From Komagataeibacter nataicola (lineage in GTDB: Bacteria; Pseudomonadota; Alphaproteobacteria; Acetobacterales; Acetobacteraceae), in the NCBI RefSeq assembly GCF_003207795.1, contig NZ_NIRT01000002.1, positions 1 through 64,000 on the forward strand: DNA of 64,000 bases, read 5' to 3'. Positions 52,797-61,809 of the stretch are shown one piece after another. The notes under the pieces were generated by a model. The model ran no database searches, was not told where the DNA came from, and saw only the letters and a list, made by a program, of their open reading frames with translations. Positions within the stretch are counted from its first letter, which is position 1, and each line of letters begins with the position of its first letter. A program made the position numbers and the translations under genes.

Positions 52797-53753
52797 TCAG
52801 ACCACGCGCTCGTCGCTCACGCCCTGCACGCGGCGCAGTTCCAGGCGTAACTCCTCGATCACGGTTTCCAGCAGGGGCGGCAGCCAGCGGGATTCGCGCA
52901 CATAGGCCCCGAGGTCGGTCACGGCGCGGGTGTCACGCAATGGCACATGGCGCAGGCTGTCCTGGCCGGGCTGCACGCCCACGGCCAGCGGCGACTGGAA
53001 GGCCAGCCCCGCGCCTGCAAGCACCATGCGGTTGGTCAGTTCGATCGAGCCGGTCTGGAGCACAACGTTCAGCCGGTCCTGCCACGGGCGCAGCATGGGT
53101 TCCATCACGCGGTAGAGCGAGAGCGTGCGCGTGGGCAGGATCAGGCGGTAGGCCACGCATTCCTCTACCGTCACGGTCCGCAGATGCGCCAGCGGATGGT
53201 CGGCCCGCACCACGGCGCCGACGGGAAAGTGCCCCACCGCCACACGCCGCAGTTCGGGGTAAAGCGCCAGCGAGAACGCGATGCCAAGGTCAACCCGCCC
53301 ATCCTGCAACGCCGAGACGATGGTCTTGGGCGCGCCCACCTCCACATGCAGTTCAACGGTGGGAAAGGCGGAGATGATGCGCTCGAGCAGCGCGGGCAGG
53401 AGCTGGCCTGCAATGCCTTCCACCGCCATGATGCGCAGCCTGCCGTCATGCCGGCCGGACAGGGCGTTGATCTGCTCCTCCGTGCGGGCGGCATCCTGCA
53501 TCACGGTCACGATATGGCGGGCCATGATGGTGCCCACCTCGGTCAGGACCATGCCTTCGGGCAGGCGGTCGAACAGGGGCGCGCCGATCTCGGCCTCCAT
53601 CTGCGCAAGCTGGCGCGTCAGCGCCGAGGGCGTGACATTGAGCCTGCGCGCCGCCTCGCGGATGGAGCGGCATTCCCGCACCGCATTGAAGTAGGAAATG
53701 CCCCGCGCGTGCAGGCGCATCATGCGGGGCGTGCGCGAAAGCGGATCATTCAT
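52797..53753 (-). CDS. LysR-family transcriptional regulator of the purine cluster
   Basis: A 318-residue LysR regulator: helix-turn-helix at about residues 17-75 (YFNAVRECRSIREAARRLNVTPSALTRQLAQMEAEIGAPLFDR) and a periplasmic-binding-protein-like effector domain from about 100 (GRLRIMAVEGIAGQLLPALLERI). The effector is probably a purine pathway compound such as urate or allantoin. It lies between xdhC (4-bp overlap) and the operon head, so it is co-transcribed with xdhABC, and it may activate the genes downstream from the 52774 site. Confidence 0.9.
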   Translation of the reverse strand: MNDPLSRTPRMMRLHARGISYFNAVRECRSIREAARRLNVTPSALTRQLAQMEAEIGAPLFDRLPEGMVLTEVGTIMARHIVTVMQDAARTEEQINALSGRHDGRLRIMAVEGIAGQLLPALLERIISAFPTVELHVEVGAPKTIVSALQDGRVDLGIAFSLALYPELRRVAVGHFPVGAVVRADHPLAHLRTVTVEECVAYRLILPTRTLSLYRVMEPMLRPWQDRLNVVLQTGSIELTNRMVLAGAGLAFQSPLAVGVQPGQDSLRHVPLRDTRAVTDLGAYVRESRWLPPLLETVIEELRLELRRVQGVSDERVV

Positions 53754-54604
53754 AAGCGTCTCTCATCCCCATCTGCATCACCATCTTCCTGCGGCGCGTG
53801 CAGGAAGCGCGTGACGATTTCCGCCGCCACCAGCGCCGCGATGACCGGGGGCCGCTTGTCGCGCACGCCCTGCCCCCCGATGGGGCAGACCATGGCATTG
53901 ATGCGGTCTTCGGGCAGGCCGAGCGCGCGGAAGGCCAGCTCGAAACGGCGGCGCTTGGTGTGCGAGCCGATCAGGCCCACATAGCGAAAGTCGCCCCGTT
54001 CGAGGATGGATGCAACAATCACGCTGTCAAGCGCATGGCTTTGGGTGAGCACCAGCGCGCCGGAACCGGCGGGCGCATCTGTTACCAGGCGCTGCCAGTC
54101 ACCATCATCATGCACGTCCACCCCTGCGGGAATGACGGGACCGAATTCATGCGGGCGCGAATCGCACCATGCCAGCCGCAGCGGCAGTGGGGCCAGCACA
54201 TGGGCCAGCGCGCGCCCCACATGCCCTGCGCCAAACAGCAGGAGCAGCGGGGCCTCGCGGCGCTGGCGCTCGAGTTCCGCCATGATGCCATCGAGCCCCC
54301 TGCCATCGGGCACATCAATGAACAGCATCACCTCGCCCCCGCAGCACTGCCCGGAGCGCCCCCCGAGGTCGATGCGCATCTCGCGCGCCTGCCCCCCGCT
54401 GGCCAGCAGGGCGCGGGCGTGATGGATGGCGCTCCATTCCAGGTCACCGCCGCCCACCGTGCCGGACTGCCCGCTGGCCGTAACCAGCATGAACGTACCT
54501 GCCTCACGCGGGGTGGAGCCCCGCGCGGCTGACACGCTGATCCGGGCCACCGGCTGACCCATGAGCCGCCACCGGGCCAGATCGGCGCGCATTTCCATGC
54601 TCAC
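53750..54604 (-). CDS. xdhC: Xanthine dehydrogenase accessory protein XdhC
   Basis: XdhC binds the molybdenum cofactor and inserts it, in sulfurated form, into XdhB. The 284-residue protein has the family's N-terminal VARISVSAARGSTPREAGTFMLV, LDLGG-like RIDLGGRSGQCCGGEV with a conserved Cys, and the C-terminal Rossmann-like LLFGAGHVGRALAHVL, LTQSHALD and YVGLIGSHTKRRRF. It follows xdhB with a 6-bp gap. Confidence 0.94.
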   Translation of the reverse strand: MSMEMRADLARWRLMGQPVARISVSAARGSTPREAGTFMLVTASGQSGTVGGGDLEWSAIHHARALLASGGQAREMRIDLGGRSGQCCGGEVMLFIDVPDGRGLDGIMAELERQRREAPLLLLFGAGHVGRALAHVLAPLPLRLAWCDSRPHEFGPVIPAGVDVHDDGDWQRLVTDAPAGSGALVLTQSHALDSVIVASILERGDFRYVGLIGSHTKRRRFELAFRALGLPEDRINAMVCPIGGQGVRDKRPPVIAALVAAEIVTRFLHAPQEDGDADGDERRL

Positions 54605-54610
54605 GGGGGG

Positions 54611-56971
54611 TCAGCCAGCGGGAGGCGGGCCGCAGCGCAGGCGCTCTGCCGTGCGCAGGATCATCTCCGGCGTGGCGGGCGCATCGAGCCGGGGGCAGGT
54701 GCGGTAGCCATCAAGGCTGGCCAGCGCGTCCGATATCGCCTGCAGCACCGACACCCCATGCACGAAGGGCGGCTCGCCCACGGCCTTGGAGCGGAAGATG
54801 GTGTGCTCGCGGTTGGGCGCGTTTTCCAGCAGGTCCACGTTGAACACGCGCGGGCGGTCGGAACAGGCAGGGATCTTATAGGTGCTTGGCGCGTGGGTGC
54901 GCAGGCGGCCTGCCTCATCCCATACCAGTTCCTCGCAGGTCAGCCAGCCTGCGCCCTGCACGAAACCGCCCTCGATCTGGCCGATATCGAGTGCGGGGTT
55001 CAGCGACTGGCCTGCATCATGCAAAATATCGACGCGGTCGATTTTCGTCTCGCCGGTCAGCAGGTCGATCACCACCTCCGAACATGCAGCCCCGTAGGCG
55101 AAGTAATAGAAGGGCCGCCCCTGCCCCGTATCGCCATTCCACGAGATCTTGGGCGTTTTATAAAACCCGTTGGCCGACATGGACACGCGCGCGAAATAGG
55201 CCTGCCGCGTCAGGTGCGAAAACGCAATCACCTTGTGGCCCACATGCACGCCATCGGGAGCGAAGCGCACTTCATCCTCGCCCACGTTCCAGTGGCTGGC
55301 GGCAAATTCCACCAGCCGGCGCTTGATGCGACGCACGGCATCAAGCACCGCCATGCCATTGAGGTCAGCCCCGCTCGAGGCCGCTGTGGCCGAGGTATTG
55401 GGCACCTTGCCGGTGGTGGTGGCGGTAATGCGCACCTGGTCGGTCCCGAGGCCAAATTCACGCATGGCCACCTGAACCATCTTGGTGTGCAGCCCCTGCC
55501 CCATCTCGGTGCCGCCATGGTTCACCTGCACCGAGCCATCGGTATAGACATGCACCAGCGCCCCGGCCTGGTTGTAATGGGTGGCGGTGAACGAGATGCC
55601 GAATTTGACCGGGGTGATGGCGATGCCACGCCGCAGGTACGGGCTGGCGGCATTGAATTCGCGGCACGCCGCCCGGCGCTGTTCGTAATCGCAGCGCCGG
55701 GCCAGCGCGGGCAGCAGGTCGTGGGTAATCGAGTCTTCCACCACCATGTTATAGGGCGTGACGTTGCGGTCATGCGTGCCATAGGCGTTGCGCAGGCGGA
55801 CCTCGAGCGGGTCGAGGCCAGTGGCGAACGCAATCTCCTCGATCACGCGCTCGGCGGCGACGATACCCTGCGGGCCACCAAAGCCACGATAGGCGGTGTT
55901 GGACTGCGTGTTGGTGCGCAACGGCTCCGAGCGCAGGCGCACATCGGGGTAGAAATAGGCGTTATCGGCATGGAACAGCGCACGGTCGATGACCGGGCCG
56001 GACAGGTCGGCCGACCAGCCGCAGCGCGCGGCGAGCACCATGTCCACCGCCACGATCCGCCCTTCAGCGGTAAAGCCAACATCATAATCGATCACGAAGT
56101 CATGACGCTTGCCGGTCATGGTCATGTCGTCATCGCGGTCGAGGCGCATCTTGGCGGCCCGGCCCGTTTTATCAGCCACGAGGGCGGCGAGGCAGGCACA
56201 GGCATTGGCCTGCGTTTCCTTGCCGCCAAAGCCGCCGCCCATGCGCCGCACCTCGACGGTAATGAGGTTTGAGGGGCGGTCGAGCACATGGGCGACCATG
56301 TGCTGCGTCTCGGTCGGGTGCTGGGTGGATGAGGTGACATGCATCTCCCCTTCCTCGCCCGGCCGGGCAAGGGCCACCTGCCCTTCGAGATAGAAATGCT
56401 CCTGCCCGCCCACGGTAATGCGGCCCGCAAGCCTGCGGGGCGCGTGTTCCAGCCCGGCCAGCGCATCGCCGCGCTTCATTTCCATCTGTCGCCAGACCAT
56501 CGGGCTGCCGTTTTCACGCGCCTGCGCAATGTTCAGGATGGCGGGCAGGTCTTCATACTCCACCTGCGCCAGACGCGCCGCACGCCGGGCGGCGCCCCGC
56601 GTGGTGGCGGCGACCACGAACAAGGGCTGGCCGTAAAACGAGACAAGATCCTTTGCCAGCAGCGGCTCATCGCCCTTGCCCACCGGGCTGATCTGGTTCT
56701 CGCCCGGTATGTCGGCGGCCGTATAGACCGCCACCACGCCCGCGGCCTGCCGCACGGCGTCAAGGTTCATGGACACGATGCGGGCATGGGCGCGCGTGCT
56801 CAGCCCGGGCACGAGGTGCAGCGTGCCACGGGGTTCGGGCAGGTCGTCAATGTAGCTGGCCGTGCCCTGCACATGCATGGCCGCGCTCTCGTGCCGCAGG
56901 CTTTCCGATGCGCCGCCGGGCACGACACCAGCAGCGGGATCTGCGGTGGCCGTAATGTTGGCATCAGCCAT
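54611..56971 (-). CDS. xdhB: Xanthine dehydrogenase molybdopterin subunit
   Basis: XdhB is the catalytic subunit that oxidises hypoxanthine and xanthine to urate. The 786-residue protein belongs to the Mo-binding domain family: HVQGTASYIDDLPEPRGTLHLV, EDLPAIL, MGGGFGGKE with the Mo-contacting Gln/Gly loop, CGWSADLSGPVIDRALFHADNAYFYP, NTAYRGFGGPQG with the substrate-binding Arg, HGGTEMGQGLHTKM, and KAVGEPPF with the catalytic Glu. The start at 56971 gives the 8-bp overlap with xdhA; the longer frame (to 57097) lies inside xdhA. Confidence 0.95.
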   Translation of the reverse strand: MADANITATADPAAGVVPGGASESLRHESAAMHVQGTASYIDDLPEPRGTLHLVPGLSTRAHARIVSMNLDAVRQAAGVVAVYTAADIPGENQISPVGKGDEPLLAKDLVSFYGQPLFVVAATTRGAARRAARLAQVEYEDLPAILNIAQARENGSPMVWRQMEMKRGDALAGLEHAPRRLAGRITVGGQEHFYLEGQVALARPGEEGEMHVTSSTQHPTETQHMVAHVLDRPSNLITVEVRRMGGGFGGKETQANACACLAALVADKTGRAAKMRLDRDDDMTMTGKRHDFVIDYDVGFTAEGRIVAVDMVLAARCGWSADLSGPVIDRALFHADNAYFYPDVRLRSEPLRTNTQSNTAYRGFGGPQGIVAAERVIEEIAFATGLDPLEVRLRNAYGTHDRNVTPYNMVVEDSITHDLLPALARRCDYEQRRAACREFNAASPYLRRGIAITPVKFGISFTATHYNQAGALVHVYTDGSVQVNHGGTEMGQGLHTKMVQVAMREFGLGTDQVRITATTTGKVPNTSATAASSGADLNGMAVLDAVRRIKRRLVEFAASHWNVGEDEVRFAPDGVHVGHKVIAFSHLTRQAYFARVSMSANGFYKTPKISWNGDTGQGRPFYYFAYGAACSEVVIDLLTGETKIDRVDILHDAGQSLNPALDIGQIEGGFVQGAGWLTCEELVWDEAGRLRTHAPSTYKIPACSDRPRVFNVDLLENAPNREHTIFRSKAVGEPPFVHGVSVLQAISDALASLDGYRTCPRLDAPATPEMILRTAERLRCGPPPAG

Positions 56972-58463
56972 GAGCGTGATCTCCCGTGGCGGCGCAGGCC
57001 GCGTGCACGCTGGTGGGCACACGGTCGGCCTGCGGCCCGCACTCAGCGTAAAGCCGGGTGAGCAGGTTGGCGGCCACGGTGCTGCGGTACCACGCACTCG
57101 CCCGCATGTCGGTCAGGGGTGTGAAATCCTTCATGATCGCCTCACGCGCGGCCTGTAACGTGGCCTCATTCCACCTGCGGCCCGCAAGCGCTGCCTCCGT
57201 AAGCCGCGCGCGGCGCGGGGTGGCCGCCATGCCGCCAAAGGCGATGCGCGGGTTGCTGATGGTGCCATCAGGCGCAAGCGTGAGCGAAAACGCAGCCAGA
57301 ATGGCCGAAATATCCTGATCGAACCGCTTGGACACTTTCCATGCGCGGATGACCGTATCGGGCGCGGGGGTGGGAATGGTGATCCCCTCCACGAACTCGC
57401 CCGGCGCGCGGTCCTGTTTGCCATATTCGATGAAGAAATCTTCCAGCGCGATGGTCCGGCGCACGTCACCCCGGCGCAGGTGCAAAATGGCCCCGGCCGC
57501 GATCAGCACCGGCGGGCCATCGCCAATGGGCGAGCCGTTGGCGATATTGCCGCACACCGTGCCCGCATTGCGCACCTGCACCGAACCGATGCGGCGAAAC
57601 ACGTCCTCATCCGGCTGGGGCAGGATTTCCGCCAGCGCGGCGCGGGCTTCCTGCCATGTCACGGCAGCGCCGATGTACAGCCCTTCCGCCGTGGGCCCGA
57701 TACGTCGCAGGTCGGCAATCTGGCCAATGGAGACCACATGCGGCAGGTCGCGCAGGCCCTTGGTCACCCACAGTCCCACATCGGTCGCGCCCGCCACGAT
57801 ACGGGCCGCGGGGTTTTCAAGCAGCGTCTGGGCCAGCGCATCCGCCGTTACGGGAATGCTCAGGCGGCCCGCGGGAGCGGTGATGTCAACCGTGGCCCCA
57901 TCGCGCAGGGCGCGCAGGCGGTCGGCCATATCATCCGCCATGGCATCAAAATGGTCCGGTCCGGCCTGCATGGCATGACGCATCGCGCGCACGATGGGCG
58001 CATAGCCGGTGCAGCGGCACAGATTGCCTGCCAGCATGTCGTCAATGCCGCGCTCATCCTGCGCAAGCCCCGCCGCCTTGCGGCCCGCCACCATGGACAT
58101 GACAAAGCCCGGCGTGCAGAACCCGCATTGCGAGCCATGATGCTCCACCATGGCCTGCTGCACCGGATGCAGCGTGCCATCAGGCGCGCGCATGTCCTCG
58201 ATGGTGAGCACCTGCGCGCCATCGAGCATGCTCACGAACTGGATGCACGCATTGACCGCGCGCCAGACAAGGCGTTCGCCTTCAAGCCGCACCACAAGCA
58301 CCGTGCAGGCGCCGCAATCGCCTTCGTTACAGCCTTCCTTGGTGCCGGTGAGGCCACGTTCCTCGCGCAGCCAGTCCAGCAGCGTGCGTGTTGGCGCGAT
58401 GTTGGCCAACACATGATATTCGTTTCCGACATAGAAACGGATATCGTGTCTGATCCCCGTCAA
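56964..58463 (-). CDS. xdhA: Xanthine dehydrogenase iron-sulfur/FAD subunit
   Basis: XdhA passes electrons from the Mo site through two 2Fe-2S clusters and FAD to NAD+. The 499-residue protein has the plant-type cluster Cys45, Cys50, Cys53 and Cys73 (EGCNEGDCGACT), the second cluster Cys113, Cys116, Cys149 and Cys151 (SQCGFCTPGF and LCRCTGY), and a FAD domain from about residue 190 with ARIVAGATDVGLW, NAGTVCGNIANGSPIGD. All ligands are present. It is the first gene of xdhABC. Confidence 0.95.
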   Translation of the reverse strand: MTGIRHDIRFYVGNEYHVLANIAPTRTLLDWLREERGLTGTKEGCNEGDCGACTVLVVRLEGERLVWRAVNACIQFVSMLDGAQVLTIEDMRAPDGTLHPVQQAMVEHHGSQCGFCTPGFVMSMVAGRKAAGLAQDERGIDDMLAGNLCRCTGYAPIVRAMRHAMQAGPDHFDAMADDMADRLRALRDGATVDITAPAGRLSIPVTADALAQTLLENPAARIVAGATDVGLWVTKGLRDLPHVVSIGQIADLRRIGPTAEGLYIGAAVTWQEARAALAEILPQPDEDVFRRIGSVQVRNAGTVCGNIANGSPIGDGPPVLIAAGAILHLRRGDVRRTIALEDFFIEYGKQDRAPGEFVEGITIPTPAPDTVIRAWKVSKRFDQDISAILAAFSLTLAPDGTISNPRIAFGGMAATPRRARLTEAALAGRRWNEATLQAAREAIMKDFTPLTDMRASAWYRSTVAANLLTRLYAECGPQADRVPTSVHAACAATGDHAHG

Positions 58464-58638
58464 ACCTGTTCCCTTGTCCTGTGGCCACGGACCGCCTCAC
58501 CCCCCTCAAGGCAGACAGCCGGAACAGCCATTGATGTCTTATGATCCCCTTATATGGGAACGTGATCCTACCCTGTCACCCTGCCCGAAAGCAAAGGGGC
58601 AATGCCCTGAGGCCTCTTTTCAGGGTGCGGCCCGGAAT

Positions 58639-58686
58639 GCTGTCCTTTGGGAAAAAGGCAGCACCCGAAAACTTTTATCATTTTTG
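58639..58686. repeat. Dispersed palindromic element downstream of the hydantoinase-like gene
   Basis: TGCTGTCCTTTGGGAAAAAGGCAGCACCCGAAAACTTTTATC and a T-run. The stem TGCTGTCCTTT/AAAGGCAGCA is followed by the CACCCGAAAACTTTTATCATTT arm that is nearly identical to 60142-60162. It lies 14 bp from the hydantoinase-like stop and upstream of xdhA. Confidence 0.7.
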
Positions 58687-58700
58687 TCAGGGCGTTACTT

Positions 58701-60050
58701 TTAAACGGATAACCGCGCCGCCTGCCGCATACGTGCCGACAAGCCGGACCGGAAGGCCGGGCAGGGCACGTAGCCTCCCCGGCCCGCTCCCTCATGTAGC
58801 GCTCCGTTGCGCAATGCCACCACCCCGCCCCGGATCACGCACACCGCCTGCCCGCCCAGCGCGATGCCACCGTACAGCCCGCCCGCGCTGGCAGGGCGGG
58901 TCTCCTGCGCATCGGGGTTCCACAGCACGAGGTCGGCATCCGCGCCCGGCATGATGGCCCCCTTGCGGGGGTAGATGTTGAACGCCCTTGCCGCCGCCTC
59001 CGACGTGGCGCGGACGAATTCCTCCGCCTCCATCACGCCCGCCTGCACGCCATGCCGCCACACCACGCGCATCCGCTCGGCCAGCCCCCCTGCCACGCCA
59101 TGGCCCGCCTGCCCCACCGGGCTGAAGCCGCTGGCCACCATGCTCACCGCACCACAGGCCAGCGCGCCCCACAGCGCGCGGCGGTGCGTGCCATCCCGAA
59201 AAGGGGGACGGATCAGATAGGGGGAAGCATCATCGGCATCATATACCGCCTCATCAAGCACAAGATGCGGTGCAAGCACATGCGCCTGCACGCGCTGGGC
59301 CTGGGCGCGGGCGGCAATGATGGCGGCACACGCACCCGCGGTTGAAACCGGCCCCACATGCACCGGTGCGCCCACCAGCCCTGCCAGCATGATGGCCCGG
59401 CCCACGGCTTCCGCCTCGATGGCGGGCGGGCAGGCCAGCAGGCAGGCCTCGCCTCCGCTCACGCCCGCATGGTCAAGAGCCGCGCGGAGGTAACCCATGG
59501 CGTGCGCGTTCTGCGCTTCGATGATGCATAAGGCGCCAAGGCCCGCCGCATGAGCCGCCAGATCAAGGATTTCACGGTCCGCCATGCCGGATGCCATGGA
59601 CAGGTGAAAGCTGTTGACCCCATGGGCCACCAGCGTGTCCATGCCGCCCGTGACAGCGCCACCGGCATCCGGCAGCCCCATGCACAGCCCGACATCGACC
59701 GGCGCACGGACCGCCGCATGCCGCCAGTCGCGCCAGGCCTGCGCCATGTCCCGCCCGTGGGGCTGCATCACATCAATTACGGTGGTGGTGCCGCCTGCCA
59801 GCGCCGCAGCCGTTGCAGCAAAACCGGCCTCATCCGCGCCAATGCCGGTGTGGGGGTCAACCCCGCCCGGCAGCACCAGCAGGCCGTCGGCATCAATGAC
59901 CATGCAGCCGGTGGGGGCTTCAAGCTCCGGCCCCACGGCCAGAATTTCCCCCACGCCGCCGCACAGCACATCCACCCGCAGGCTGGCCTGCCCCGTTACG
60001 ACCGTGCCGCCGCGTATCAGCAGCAGGTCGCGTTGCTCTCCGTGCTTCAT
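58701..60050 (-). CDS. Hydantoinase/allantoinase-like protein with a degenerate metal site
   Basis: The 449-residue protein has the dihydropyrimidinase/allantoinase fold: LLIRGGTVVTG, VLPGGVDPHTGIG, ALAGGTTTVIDVM, and the C-terminal ARAFNIYPRKGAIMPGADADLVLWNP. The binuclear metal site is largely lost: DPHTH has become DPHTG, the carboxylated Lys of SFKxF is His (NSFHLSMA), the His of HAEN is Glu (IEAQNA), and the Asp of the SDHAP-type motif is Gly (VASGFSP). One His (VHVGP) remains. It is therefore probably inactive as a hydrolase and may be structural or regulatory. The start at 60050 has a GGAGG site. Its place before xdhA suggests a purine link. Confidence 0.85.
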   Translation of the reverse strand: MKHGEQRDLLLIRGGTVVTGQASLRVDVLCGGVGEILAVGPELEAPTGCMVIDADGLLVLPGGVDPHTGIGADEAGFAATAAALAGGTTTVIDVMQPHGRDMAQAWRDWRHAAVRAPVDVGLCMGLPDAGGAVTGGMDTLVAHGVNSFHLSMASGMADREILDLAAHAAGLGALCIIEAQNAHAMGYLRAALDHAGVSGGEACLLACPPAIEAEAVGRAIMLAGLVGAPVHVGPVSTAGACAAIIAARAQAQRVQAHVLAPHLVLDEAVYDADDASPYLIRPPFRDGTHRRALWGALACGAVSMVASGFSPVGQAGHGVAGGLAERMRVVWRHGVQAGVMEAEEFVRATSEAAARAFNIYPRKGAIMPGADADLVLWNPDAQETRPASAGGLYGGIALGGQAVCVIRGGVVALRNGALHEGAGRGGYVPCPAFRSGLSARMRQAARLSV

Positions 60051-60088
60051 GCCGCCTCCGTCACAGATATACCTGAGCGTTTCTGGAT

Positions 60089-60235
60089 GCCGCCTGTTTT
60101 CGGCAAAGGCGACGTATTCCGAAACTTTTGAAAAAAGCTTCACCAAAAACTTTTATCATTTCAGGATATTATTAGACCTGCCTTTTCAAACAGCCTGCAA
60201 GGAAACGCCGCCTTTTATGAAAAAAGGCGGCATCC
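60089..60235. repeat. Double copy of the dispersed palindromic element
   Basis: Three pieces stand in series: GCCGCCTGTTTTC...AAAGGCG (60089-60112), a GAAACTTTTGAAAAAAGCTTCACCAAAAACTTTTATC stretch (60121-60157), and a perfect GCCGCCTTTT/AAAAGGCGGC hairpin (60207-60231). They fill the gap between the hydantoinase-like gene and ppx and likely end the ppk-ppx transcript. Confidence 0.75.
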
Positions 60236-60267
60236 ATAAACTGCTGACCTTTCAATCAGCGCGCCAG

Positions 60268-61779
60268 TCAGTGATCGCGGATGCGCACCGGCATGTCCAT
60301 TGCACTGCCCAGGCGCTCGAGCCTGCGGCGCACGCTCTCGCCCTGCACCACATCGCGCCCCGGCGCAAAATGCAGCGACAGCGTGCCATCGGCCATTTCC
60401 AGCCGCGTGCCATCAAGCAGGGCTTCCGTGCCGCCACTCACCGTATAGGCCAGCCGCAAGGCCTGCCCCAGCACTACGGCATGGGCAAACTGCGCGGGGT
60501 CGAGCAACTGGCGCGAGGGTTGCAGATACGCCACCGACAGGTCAGCCCCGTAACGCACCGCAAGCGTAAGCGACAGGAAGGCCCGCGCCTGATGCGTAAA
60601 GCCCACCCCCTGCAGGCGCAGGATGCGCAGATAGGTCTGCTCGGCCCGGTATTCCGGGTGGTCATGCGCGCCAACATCCGACAGCCAGCACGCCACCGCG
60701 CGCAGGCGGCGGGCCACGGGGTCTTCATCGGGGAAGAGTGGCGCCGTCCAGTCCGCCAGGCGCTCGGGCAACTGCATGCTGCGGCCGAGCATGCAGCACA
60801 TCTCGCGCGCCACGGCATCCTGCGGGTCATTATCGGCCACGCTGGCGGCGACATTGCGCATGTACCACCCCTCGCGCAGGCCATCGACGCAGAAGACCAG
60901 CCCGTTGGGCTGCGCATGCCGCATGAGCCGGCGCAGCACGGTGGCGGCATAGGGCGCATCATCGAGCCGCTTGCGCGGCACGCCGGGCAGGCGCTCGATC
61001 GAGCGTTTGTTGGCCCCCAGGATCCAGTCTGTCATCTCGCGCGCGGTATCAGGCGCAAGCTGGTACAGATGCACGATATTGAGCGGATAGGCCGTGCGCG
61101 CGATCTGCATGCGCGCCAGCGCCCGAAAGGCGCCCCCCACCAGGTACAGATCCTGCCCGCGCACATCTTCCAGCCAGCCCACGCGGGCCAGGTCCTCATC
61201 GACCAGCGCGCGCGCGCGGGCCAGATCGCCATCGGCGCGGTCATTAAGCCGGATCACGCCCAGCGGCAGGGTGCAGGCATCGCGCTTGCGCCCGTTCTCG
61301 ATACGGATCAGCTCAAGCGAGCCACCGCCAATATCGGCCACCAGCCCGTTGGCGTCGGGGATGCCGCACAGCACGCCGGTGGCGGAATAATCGGCCTCCT
61401 CCTCCCCGCTCAGGATGCGGATCGGCACGCCGGGCAGGCGTGATTTCAGGCCCGCCACGAATTCCGGCCCGTTGGTGGCGTCACGCACCGCCGCCGTGGC
61501 CAGTACCTCGAAGGGGCTGGCCTCCATGCCGCGTGCAATGGCGTTGAAGCGGGCCATGACCTCCATGGCCAGCGGCACCGCCTCCTCGTTCAGCCGGCCC
61601 GTGGCGTTGAGCCCCCGGCCCAGCCTGAGCACGACCTTCTCGTTGAAAATGGGCGCGGGATTGCGCGAAATGCCGTCAAACACCACAAGGCGCACGGAAT
61701 TCGAACCCAGATCAATGACCGCCGAACGGCGAAACCCGCCAGCACCCGTCACATCGCGCCCCATATGCTGCCAGCGCAT
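60268..61779 (-). CDS. ppx: Exopolyphosphatase / guanosine pentaphosphatase
   Basis: Ppx removes terminal phosphates from polyphosphate, and related enzymes act on pppGpp. The 503-residue ASKHA-fold protein has VIDLGSNSVRLVVFD at the start, VLATAAVRDATNGPEFV, ILSGEEEADYSATGVL with the catalytic Glu, VADIGGGSLELI, and a C-terminal HD-like region with DVGAHDHPEYR. It follows ppk by 30 bp; the ppk-ppx pair makes and degrades polyphosphate. Confidence 0.94.
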   Translation of the reverse strand: MRWQHMGRDVTGAGGFRRSAVIDLGSNSVRLVVFDGISRNPAPIFNEKVVLRLGRGLNATGRLNEEAVPLAMEVMARFNAIARGMEASPFEVLATAAVRDATNGPEFVAGLKSRLPGVPIRILSGEEEADYSATGVLCGIPDANGLVADIGGGSLELIRIENGRKRDACTLPLGVIRLNDRADGDLARARALVDEDLARVGWLEDVRGQDLYLVGGAFRALARMQIARTAYPLNIVHLYQLAPDTAREMTDWILGANKRSIERLPGVPRKRLDDAPYAATVLRRLMRHAQPNGLVFCVDGLREGWYMRNVAASVADNDPQDAVAREMCCMLGRSMQLPERLADWTAPLFPDEDPVARRLRAVACWLSDVGAHDHPEYRAEQTYLRILRLQGVGFTHQARAFLSLTLAVRYGADLSVAYLQPSRQLLDPAQFAHAVVLGQALRLAYTVSGGTEALLDGTRLEMADGTLSLHFAPGRDVVQGESVRRRLERLGSAMDMPVRIRDH

Positions 61780-61809
61780 CCTGCCTTGAGCGTGCCCATG
61801 CCGTAATCC

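Noticed and set aside
61690-61720. T-loop-like sequence GAATTCGAACCC suggesting a tRNA
   Set aside because: It lies inside ppx in frame and no acceptor or anticodon stem can be built around it.
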